Positions 21,399-30,811 of a stretch of 64,000 bases of DNA are shown piece by piece; positions within the stretch are counted from its first letter, which is position 1, and every line of letters starts with the position of its first letter. The notes beneath the pieces were generated by a model, which worked only from the letters and a program-made list of their open reading frames with translations, had not been told where the DNA came from and did not search any database. The DNA is from Coffea arabica (Eukaryota > Streptophyta > Magnoliopsida > Gentianales > Rubiaceae), in contig NC_092323.1 in assembly GCF_036785885.1 (NCBI RefSeq), positions 12,718,501 through 12,782,500 of the forward strand, in the 5' to 3' direction. The translations under genes and the position numbers were made by a program.

Positions 21399-22078
21399 AC
21401 ATGGGCCGCTTTTTGCCCGGAAGGATGGTTATTTAGTTCTATAGGATCCAGAGACTGATCAAAGAGTTGGAAAATCCTCTCTTGATCATGATTTGCCATC
21501 GCGGGTCCCGGTCACGTCGCAGTTTCAGTTGTTCCACATCCGTCACGGCATATCGGTTGAATATTAGATGATATGCACATTATAACACATGAAAGTTTCC
21601 AAAAATTTTGAACAAATTACTAAAATTAGAAAATACCAAAAAAAATGCACAATTTAAAAAAATATTCGAGTCGATTCCGAGTTATTTCGAATATATCGGC
21701 CAATATCATGCATCACAGATTCAAATCGGTCAATATCAGCCTAGTCAGAGCGAGTCGTCACCGATATGGTAATACTCGCGATTCGGAGATCGGTATCGTA
21801 CCAGCTCTCTCCATTTCGGTTACGACTCGATGTACCTTTGCAAACCATGCTCTTGATGTACCTTCACCTCCTGATTTCTTCTTCCAAGTTGAATATATAT
21901 GCAGAAAGCCTGGTGTCTGCTCTGTTCCAGCTCGAAAATTGTATGTTCATTCAAACAAGAAACAAAAGAAGGAGATGGTAGGACTAGGAGTGATTATGTT
22001 AAGAGTTTAGCGCGAAGCTAATTACGTCCTTCACCTTTGTTCGCTAATTAAGACCGGCCTTTAATTTCAAATTTTCAA
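21399..22078. other. Intergenic DNA between hAT element and Helitron
   Basis: It contains a stretch rich in TCGGTCAATATC/CGATATCGG-type motifs (about 21660-21830) that looks like a decayed repeat, but I found no termini. A 121-codon frame at 21645-22010 lies mostly in this repeat and is not convincing. Confidence 0.35.
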
Positions 22079-22090
22079 TCATATATATAT

Positions 22091-22300
22091 ATAATAAAGT
22101 CGTATCCTCATTCTTATCCTTTTATGTTTTCTCTTTCCTACGTGGCTTAACGATACGGCAAATAGTTTCCTAATAGGATTCTTAATAAATTTTATATAAT
22201 AAAGTCGTATTCTCATTCTTATCCCTTCATGTTTTCTCTTACCTACGTGGTTTAACGAGACGGCAAGTAGTTTCCTAATAGGATTCTTAATAAATTTTAT
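22091..22300. repeat. 105-bp tandem duplication in Helitron 5' region
   Basis: ATAATAAAGTCGTATYCTC recurs at 22091 and 22196, with matching TACGTGGYTTAACGA and CCTAATAGGATTCTTAATAA blocks. The copies differ at roughly a tenth of positions, so the duplication predates many local changes. Confidence 0.8.
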
Positions 22301-22875
22301 TATTAAGTGCGTTATCAAAACATAGTGCATAGCACGAAATTTATGGAAAAGAAAAAGTTAATTGAATCCAATAAATTTTCACAAATTTGAATTCATCGAT
22401 TTCAATGACCTCTCTTCACGATGTCAAGTTTTTACATTCTTATCAGGTATGATGTAATAAGTTAATAGGGTAAATACTACTTTTATAAATACTACTTTTA
22501 ATTTTATTTATTTGAAAGTAGTGATTCCTAGATAACTATATGTGTTATACTTATTCATTTGTGTGTAATATAGATGTGTTTGGAAGACTTTCTAAAGTGG
22601 GACCAATTTATGAAGTTTGAAAAGTAATGGAACTGTAAAAAAAAACGAGATATTGCAATTACTAATAAAAGGTACTTGCTTCATTTTTTTTAATTTAGTT
22701 TGCTAAATAAATTAGTTATAATATGAAGATCAGCTCATATTCTTATTTGAACAATTAGTTTTGAGTAATTTCTATTCAAGTATTAATTTTGAGTGCTTTA
22801 TATTGATGTGGTGAAAGCATTAATGTCACGTTATGGGGAACAACATCGAATTAGTTCGATGATGAGACTATTTTT

Positions 22876-23763
22876 GTGTCTGATCAACCATTAGTGTTGG
22901 TGATCTCTTCACTGACAGTTAAACAATTCAGAGGTGATGACATAAACATCAGTGAATTTCTCTTAATAAACATATTGTTATTTCTTTTCAGTAGCATTCT
23001 TAATGGATCTCACAATAAATTGTTACTCAGGTTCATACTATCTGTCATCAACAACTGCCACACGAGTATATATGAATCTAAATATTTCTGAAGTTGCAGA
23101 TTATTTGAATTGGTAAAGCTATATATCTTTATTAAATGTTTGTTTAATATTTTCATATATATTGCATATAAGTAATTAAAATAAGATTGTTATTAGCATT
23201 CATAGCACTGCTCCTCAAACTATTGAGGTTTTACATCCTCAAAAATGCGAGAAGCTATACAACAACTAATGTTCAAGAATCGAAAATTATTATCAGAGAT
23301 ATATCAGATAATGGCCAGTGTTCAAACAGAGGTACAATTAAAGTTACAAGTTACAATTATAGCACATTAGTTTTCACAATTAAAAATATTAATTATTTAA
23401 ATTGACTGCTTAAATTGGTCATTTCTCTAGGAATTGGTTTACACTTCCAAAGTGACAATTCTGAAAGATGATTTCAATAGTCAACTGCACTACAAAGCAT
23501 GTCCAAAATGTCAGAGAAAAGTAACATTAGAAGGATCTAATTTTGTGTGCAATGCTTGCAATCAAAATGTGGAGTATCCTAAATTAAGGTATGTCGTAGG
23601 TGTTAACTTTTTTATCATTTTAATTGCTACAATATCTACATAAACATAACTTTTAGAATATGTGTATTTATACAGGTATATGTTAAAAGTCTTGGTAAGT
23701 GATATAACCGGTAGTGCTTGGTTTGTTATATTTGATCAAGAGGCTGAAAGAATAATAGAATAG
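22876..23763 (+). pseudogene. RPA1-like single-strand DNA-binding protein remnant in Helitron
   Basis: Two recognisable blocks lie in order. The first, at about 22883-22935, reads DQPLVLVISSLTVKQFRG, which is like RPA70 DNA-binding domain B. The second begins near 23431 with LVYTSKVTILKDDF and includes YKACPKCQRKV and FVCNACNQNVEYPKLR. It continues after a GTATGT-ACAG intron as YMLKVLVSDITGSAWFVIF (about 23675-23760). The CxxC...CxxC zinc ribbon is the RPA70 C-terminal OB fold (Rep_fac-A_C). Plant Helitrons are known to carry such RPA-like genes. A further piece KPFVFQIKLNNYNLEQG is visible near 23960. The frame is interrupted, so it is most likely not functional. Confidence 0.8.
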
Positions 23764-24851
23764 AAACTTTCTTTTGTTCGTGAAGAATTTAACAAGATAA
23801 ACTTATATCTAATGTTTAAAATATTTTTAATAATAGTAGACAATCCGACACTTATCTTAGCCGTTGAATATTCTAACAAAAAAAATCTATTATGCATTTC
23901 ATTTTCAGGAAGGATTTAGCAATGAAATCGTGTCATCAATAATAAATAAGATCACGTGAAAACCTTTTGTGTTCCAAATCAAGTTGAACAATTACAATCT
24001 GGAACAAGGTAGTAATAGATTTATAGTGACTAGATGGTTCCACTGTGATTTCGGGAGGAAACGCATTTCATGCTTTCACAGGTAACGTGCAATAAATTTC
24101 TCTTATATTTCACATATTATATCTCACATAATATTTTTGCCTTTAATTTTGATAAATCATTATCAGATTAGTGGAACCGACAACCAATACCAACCTGAAG
24201 CATCTTCTTCCCAGATCCCAATTAGTATAACAGATGATTCTAATCAACAACATTTCAATACACTTCATATGAATCATTCATCAGAGGGTTCAATAAAAAC
24301 CACAGAGGAAGGGAATCCTCATAACAAGATTTGCATGAGAAGGTAAATTTAATATACTATTTTACTTTCTTAAATTATAATCTTTACGTATTGTTATACA
24401 CAATCTCGAATGCGATAATCATTTATTTTTTTATACTTAGTTATCTTGCTTTGCTATCATGTAGTGATAATGGAAAATCAATAAATGCTGATTTACACGG
24501 ACAAATCAAGAAGAATGTTCAAACAAAAGAAAAATAAAAACAAGTTTCCGAAGAGTAGAATATTATTTGATACTATTTACTGCACTTTTTATTTATTTTC
24601 AAGTTTTTGAATGCTATGGTATTGTTGAATGCTATATTTTTCCATTTTTGAATTATTATTCACTGAATTAGATGTTCAAATTTATATTATAAGAATATTT
24701 TATATTACAATGCGCACATAGTAATATACTTAAGACAAGTTATAATAGATTATACATTAAATTTGTATTTTATATCGACATTTTTATAAAATTAACTAAA
24801 TAGTTTATTATTTTTCGATGGTTCCCGTTCAACGAACGGGTACAAAACTAG

Positions 24852-25458
24852 TTTCAAATAAATTCAGCCTCTAGTGATGAGTGCCCAAGCCATTAGATTA
24901 GACAACCTCTTAAGGCTCTAATGAGTTGGGAGTTGTAACTAGTTCTACCATCAAAAGGCGTGAACAAGAAGACAGAATGAGGTAGACGCCTTTGCATGAA
25001 AAATGCATAAAGTCAGGATATGAACGCCAAGCAATATTTGAAGGAAAGCACGCTTGCACTTGAGGCAGAGCCTCACCCTTACAATTGAGTTTCTTTTTCT
25101 TCTCTCTCTTTCCAGTTCTATGTTCAACATACACAAGATTCCGTTAGGAGAAAAGTAATCTTCATTCTATATCAAAAATTAAGAAAGAAATTCTACCAAC
25201 AACACAAAAATTCCTTTCTTTCCTTTTCCCCTTCTACTTCAGCATTCTAATCGAATCAGGAATACAAAAATTACTAGCCCTACAATAACATACTTTATCT
25301 ATACACAAAAGGTGGTAACATGGCTATTTGCTCAATATTGGCATTGTTTTTGCTTTGGTGTTGTCCCTAAACTTTTGGCCCTCCAACAAATACTTTCTTG
25401 CAAGTTGCAGCCCCAATAAGCAGCTTCAAGTAATATTTGCCAGAGCTTCAGCTGCATA
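24852..25458. other. Intergenic DNA upstream of F-box pseudogene
   Basis: Moderately AT-rich with no recognisable coding or repeat boundary. It may include the former promoter of the F-box gene. Confidence 0.35.
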
Positions 25459-26852
25459 AGATGGAGACGGGAGAGAATTCAAACACCTGAATCCCATTCT
25501 CGCCAACGAAATCATGATGGAAATCTTGCATAGACTCCGCGTGAAATCGCTGGTTCGATTTCGTTGCCTCTGTAAGTTCTGGCAAAGCCTGACAACATCA
25601 GAGGCCAACCGTCGCTCGGGCTGTTATTGCGGCACAGAAACAAAACATCAGGAGTAGAAGAAGCAAATAGGAGATTCTGGGGAAAGCATTCTCAAATAGT
25701 GATCCACCATTGTTTCTGGGAACTGATATAAACATGTCAGGCTCCATTAACGGGGTGTTTTGCGTTACAACATCTTGTTATTTTCCGGGTCATTATCGAC
25801 ATTCTAATTTATATCTATGGAATCCAGCTTTGCACCAATTCTGGACTGTTCCACAGAGCTATTATCAAAGCAGTCAATATTTATTTTTCTGTCTGGTCGT
25901 AGGCTTCTTATTGAGGAATTGGCTGATGACTATAAAGTTGTGAAAGTTTTCTATGAGATGCAAAGCCTCAAATATGAGATGTATAGTTTGAGAAGCAATT
26001 CTTGGAAACTGATCAACTTGATCGATTGTGCATGGAAATGGGATGACAGGATGGCTATAGAACATAAAGGCTGTCTCCACTGGACTGGTTACAAGTTACA
26101 ACTCGAACAAATCAAGAATGATGCTGGACATGTTTGACCCACGTTTACAACATTTTGAAGAATTCTTTCTTCCTTTTGATGTCTCTATTCTATTTGCAGG
26201 TACAAGTGATTTTTGGATATTCGAAGGGTGGCTTTCTATATTTGATTTTTCATCAGGCGATGAATGTGAAATCTGGATGATGAAGGAATATGGTGTACAT
26301 AATTCCTAGACCAAGCAATACACGTTCTCTTTTTTTTTTTTTTTTTTGTCGATACGATAGCTTCCTATACTATGGGAGAGGGGAGGACCTGAAGAGATCC
26401 AAAGGTAACTCGGAGGGGACTGAACCACCATCAAATCAGACGAGTGCACTAAGTACCTTCCTGGATTTTTAAAAGAAGGTCACATTTAATTGTAGCAAAA
26501 ACTTGCCTCCCACCCCACCAAGCTTAAATGCTTTGGTGGTGGCCACCAGCCCAAAGGTTGGTGGTTAATACAGGTTCTCATATCCCGGGATTTTGATACC
26601 ATTCCTCGCAGGGGAACTAGATTTATTACAGCACATGGAAAGCTTTTAGCTGTTAAGAAAGGTCATATTATCCTATATGATCCAGAAACTCAACAAGCTG
26701 AAGAAAGTTTGCAGATTAAGGTCACGAAAGATGACTTTCAAAAGCACTTCTTCTTAATGGATTATGTAGAAAGCTTGGTGTCTGTTATTCCTACTCAATC
26801 CGGTGAAAGAAATTGGGACATGGGAAAAGAAATGCATTCAGAAAAGAAATGA
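25459..26852 (+). pseudogene. F-box protein gene, decayed and split by a retroposon
   Basis: An F-box is readable at about 25486-25610: LANEIMMEILHRLRVKSLVR followed by FRCLCKFWQSL. It soon meets a stop. F-box-associated blocks follow in different frames: SGSINGVFCV and LYLWNPALHQFW (25739-25850), ADDYKVVKVFYE and YEMYSLRSNSWKLI (about 25923-26015), then WMMKEYGVHNS (26276-26308). After a 237-bp retroposon insertion the end reads AHGKLLAVKKGHIILYDP, then MDYVESLVSV and a TGA at 26850-26852. The order matches CPR1-type SCF substrate receptors with a beta-propeller F-box-associated domain. Several frameshifts, early stops and the insertion make it non-functional. Confidence 0.85.
26330..26566 (+). 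mobile_element. T-headed SINE-like retroposon inside the F-box pseudogene
   Basis: 13-bp target duplications flank it, AATACACGTTCTC (26317-26329) and AATACAGGTTCTC (26567-26579), with one difference. It starts with a long T-run then GTCGATACGATAGCTTCC. It ends TTGGTGGTGGCCACCAGCCC then GGTTGGTGGTT. The last 60 bp match the 3' part of the element at 42235-42490 on the other strand. Variable-length duplications of 12-13 bp point to LINE-mediated retroposition. Confidence 0.75.
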
Positions 26853-27567
26853 AAATTAAAACATAAATAAGAAATTTTGTGTTAGACTGGATTGTTTGGT
26901 TGCTTTCTGTCAGGAAGATGACAACAAAATTATTTAGTTTCAAGGTGAGTTTTAACTTTGGTAGCTTGTTTAGTGACTTTTATTATTATTATTATTATTA
27001 TCAAAACATATGCTAATTAATTTCTTGCCTATGATCTTACTGACTAGATGATGATTCATCTGAATGATAAGAGCATAGTCTTTCGTTTACTACAAGACTC
27101 ACATTTGTTTTATTTGAAAGTCTTTTAATGTAGAGTTAAACTCTTGTCAGTTTGGTGCAAAAGCTGTATTGCTAGAAACTAGTAAAAGACCGCTTGCTAA
27201 ATTTGGAAGGTGAATCCAATAACAACCACAACAGATCAAATCAAAGTATGGGGAAAAAGAGAAAACAAATGCAAAAAGAAGGCGAGAATTCCTGTCTTCT
27301 AAGAAGAACCTTTCGAGGCATTGATGCGTGCAAGAGAAAAGCCGAGTAGTTCCTTTCTGGGAAAACCGGTTGTACTCGTATCATCAAGTAGGCCTTGGTG
27401 GCTCTAAAAGATGCCACTAGTATAAATTCCAATAGCATATTTCTGGGCTCCTTCATAGGATGACTGCAAAATGGTGAGAATTTTGTATTCAGCAGCGCAA
27501 AACAAAAAAAAATATATATATATATATATAGGTGAAGTAAAACTTCGTGTACATTACACCACACAAA
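26853..27567. other. Intergenic DNA
   Basis: It contains a TTA microsatellite near 26980-27000 and a TA tract near 27512-27530. A minus-strand frame of 109 codons at 27241-27570 runs through part of this; it matches nothing I recognise. Confidence 0.35.
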
Positions 27568-28319
27568 CATGGTTATAAAATCAGGTTCGATCCAAAAATC
27601 GAACCGTTCAACCTAATAAACCGATCATTAAACTTGAGCGGATTCCTGGTTTGACTAGATAAAGAATTGATCCAGTCAAAATAGTTTGATCCGTGGATTC
27701 AACTGAAACCTACTTGGTTTCTAGTTGATTTTTCTTCTTTTTTTTCTTTTCTTTTTTTTTACAATTTTGGATCTTTTTTTTAACCAAATTGTATATGTGG
27801 TTTTGAAAAGATTTTTGGACATTGGATCTCCTTTTCTATGTGTGTAAGACTTTCTTAGTTTTTATTTGATAACTAAATATTCCCTTAAATAAATTTGTTC
27901 ACTTTTTTTATTGTACAATTAATCCTTTTAGCTTCCAAACTAAAAATGTTATCATTATATAATACTATTGGACTAGTTAGAAAATTATTTTGTTTTTAAC
28001 CAAAAGCAAAATAATAAAAAATGATGTTATTTCCTTGAAGATAAGTGAAGTAATTTTGCTTCATATTTGACTACATAATTTATTTGTGTATAAGTACGAT
28101 AAAATATAATGAGATCTTCTATTAATGTTTATATGTTCATAATATATCCTTTTAAGTACTATAATTAGTATCTAAAAATATTTTATTATACATATTATGT
28201 ATACTAAAATTATTATTTGTATTTATAAATATTGTTTTAGTGGTTCACCAATTGAACCAATGATTCATTGATTCGATCCTTTTGCCAAGTTCCTTACGTG
28301 GTCGAGTTTAATAACTATG
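27568..28319. mobile_element. DNA element with TIRs of the CATRGTTAT-AAA family, about 750 bp
   Basis: The left end CATGGTTATAAAATCAGGTTCGA pairs, with changes, with the complement of the right end, CATAGTTATTAAACTCGACC. The same start, CATAGTTATTAAACCCGACC, appears at 63583. Subterminal regions carry GGTTCGATC/GAACCG phrases in both. Flanks CACACAAA and CATACAAC are only weakly alike, so superfamily assignment is open (MULE-like or hAT-like MITE). Confidence 0.5.
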
Positions 28320-29839
28320 CATACAACAGTGATATCTATTTGCTTAATTATTATATGGTGCAAAATCCAGTCTTATTTACTTTTCTTCAGCTACATATTT
28401 TATTAAATTTTAACAATCAACTTCTTCTTTCAAAAAGACAAAAGAAAAAGTCAACTTCTTCTTTCAAAAAGACAAAAGAAAAAATCAACTTCTTGAAACC
28501 CTTGTCTCTAGCAACTTGAAGTCCAATCGGGAGTTATCCCATGCGTTAGCAATAGGACAGGATGATTTTCCTATTGGATCATGATACCTAAGAATCTAAT
28601 CCTTTGTTCATCTCCAAAATACCTTAGGCATAGCTAATCTTTTCCTTGATTGCCATATGCATCAATCTATTTTGCTTCACAAACCTCTGATGGACTTGTA
28701 AACATTAAAAAGTACCAGAGAAATCAGGGATCAAACTGCAGCCACCATTAATAAAATATACTTTAAGAATTAATTAATTGATTCTACCGAGCAAATTTGT
28801 TAATTTCGATGTCTCTTGCTATTAGGATAAGAGTAAGGGTTAAAATCAAAAAGTGCTTCCGGGAAATATGCATAATGGTCCTTGGTTCTTGCTTAATGTC
28901 TCAGGTGTTAAAGCAGGGCAAAGGCATCGTGGATGGCAAGGTAGAGTATATGGCATGTTTTAAACGCAATTAAAGTGGATGGTATCAAGGAGTAATCTAG
29001 ATTACGATTAGTAAGTGAAAAGCATTTATACAGCGAATTATTTGTATAAATTCATTTGCTTATATCATCCATATATCTTTCAACCATCATTCTATCAGTT
29101 TTCTTTTTTCAAAATATTCTACTATCCAAACACGTATTTTTGTATTAAAAAAAAGAATCTAATTTAAACTCTATAAGTGACCCTGGCCCTCCACATATAA
29201 TTCTATTTTAAGTGTCAAGATCATTTGTTTAAGGTCAAGAACTTTTAGTAATATGCAAAATTCATTTTTACCTGAAGAGGCAAGTTTTGCCATTTCATGG
29301 AATCCCTTTTTTTTTTTTTCACTTAGGGTATTCCATTATTTCTATTAGATTAATCCCCTAAGATTATGTAGAGCTTTGCCAATACAAAATAAAATAGCCC
29401 ATAAAAATTAATCACGAGACCTGTCGGTAACTATTAAACTACACAACTTGTGACTTTTACGCATGGATAAGTCATGGAATCCATTGACTGTGACTTTTAG
29501 GCAACGAGTTACTACTTTGCTTCTGCCCGCAAGAAAAGAACTTCCTTTTTCAGAAAACAAAAACTTCAGAAATATATCAAAAGATTGCCCACCAGCTCTT
29601 ATCTACACCTTTTCTGGGTCCCATTAGTCCCATGAAACCTCATTCGATTTCTTGCACCATTGTTTACTCTCCAATCCATCATTCTCCCTCATCTGCTGAT
29701 AAGATCATTCACCTGCTCTGCTATCTGTAATTGAAAAACCACCCAAAGCCCACCAACCAAAACAGATTTTGAGTTGATAACAAGAATCCTTGCAGGGTTT
29801 GAGATAGGGCTGCCGGCCAAGAAAGAACACTGCTGGTAA
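28320..29839. other. Intergenic DNA and promoter of the coiled-coil gene
   Basis: A 34-bp unit CAACTTCTTCTTTCAAAAAG... is duplicated in tandem at about 28418-28485. The rest is AT-rich. The last 200-300 bp should hold the promoter and 5' UTR of the gene at 29840. Confidence 0.4.
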
Positions 29840-30457
29840 ATGGCTAATAAGAAAGAAAATCCTAGAGGAGGCTCGTATGGACGAGGTGATCATCAAGAAA
29901 TGGTTGCTGGTCTATTGTTTTCTCAGAAACCCGGATTTGATCTCATGCAGAACTGTGATTTACCACCACCAGTGAAGATTTTTGCTGGTCATGATAAGAC
30001 GATTGTGTCACCGATGAATAACGTTTACAGCATGATTGCCGGGCAGAAAGATGAGGATGTTGGGGTGGAAATGGCTTACGACAAAACTTCTGAGACTGAA
30101 AAATTGGAGCTTCTTAAGGCCTTGAGATTATCTCAAACACGAGCAAGAGAGGCAGAGAGGAAAGCTGCTGTTTTGTCCAGGGAGAGGGATGATCTTTCTA
30201 ACCTGTTGCTGCAACAATCAATGCATTTATTTGCTTATAAGCAATGGGTGAGAATGATGGAACTCCAGTTGCCTAAACTGAATAAGCACCAAGAAAAAAG
30301 AGAGCTTAGTTCTGCTGCAACCAATTGGGAGGGAAATATGCCTAAGGAGGAAGGCGAAAACAATGGAGAAAAAGGCATGACATGGCTAGTGACCGTGGCA
30401 ATCTGTGTGGGCATTGCTGGGTTTGGATTTTACAGTTTCTTTTCAAGTTACTATTGA
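29840..30457 (+). CDS. Coiled-coil tail-anchored protein of unknown function, single exon
   Basis: An intronless frame of 205 residues starts at an ATG with AATGGCTAA context. Residues about 86-140 form a predicted coiled coil (EKLELLKALRLSQTRAREAE, then RKAAVLSRERDDLSNLLLQ). The aromatic block LFAYKQWVRMMELQLPKL follows. A hydrophilic linker leads to one C-terminal membrane segment (TWLVTVAICVGIAGFGFYSF) with only a few residues after it, so it is a tail-anchored protein facing the cytosol. The ALRxSQTRAREAE...LFAYKQW signature is shared by a plant-specific family without assigned function. The membrane it targets cannot be told from the sequence. Confidence 0.85.
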   Translation: MANKKENPRGGSYGRGDHQEMVAGLLFSQKPGFDLMQNCDLPPPVKIFAGHDKTIVSPMNNVYSMIAGQKDEDVGVEMAYDKTSETEKLELLKALRLSQTRAREAERKAAVLSRERDDLSNLLLQQSMHLFAYKQWVRMMELQLPKLNKHQEKRELSSAATNWEGNMPKEEGENNGEKGMTWLVTVAICVGIAGFGFYSFFSSYY

Positions 30458-30811
30458 TATTTTTATTATCCTCCCAAATATTAATTGTACATAATTACAG
30501 GCTAGTTTTTCACAGTTCAGTTTTCTGCTTCATAAAACAGAATTACACGCATATTCATGTGACATTACCAAGCTGAGAGTTGAGATGTTAAATGAAAACT
30601 CATATCCTTCTTAATCAGACCAATACCGGTCGAGGAGAGAAAATTTACAGATTCTCTAAGCATATTTACAAGGCAATGTTTTTGTGCGACTTCTACAGTC
30701 TAATGCAGGTCTGCAATAAGTACAGATCATACTCTTGTACATCAGGCTACTACATTAACACAGGTAAGGCGGTATATGTACAGATGGGGAATGAAATTGT
30801 TAGATTCCATA

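Larger units (their letters stand above)
22079..24851 (+). mobile_element. Helitron, about 2.8 kb, with RPA1-like remnant
   Basis: The right end has a GC-rich hairpin CCCGTT-CAACG-AACGGG at 24824-24840, followed 7 nt later by CTAG and a host T. The left end begins TCATATATATATATAATAAAG after a host A. A TC start, hairpin, CTAG end and A|T insertion without target duplication are the Helitron hallmarks. The first part holds two tandem copies of a 105-bp unit (about 22091-22300). The interior encodes RPA1-like segments but I see no Rep/helicase protein, so this copy is non-autonomous. Confidence 0.85.

Noticed and set aside
21645-22010. 121-codon plus-strand frame
   Set aside because: It lies largely in a CGATATCGG-type repeat tract; the peptide looks like translated repeat.
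27241-27570. 109-codon minus-strand frame
   Set aside because: It includes a translated TA microsatellite and ends in non-conserved sequence; no domain was recognised.
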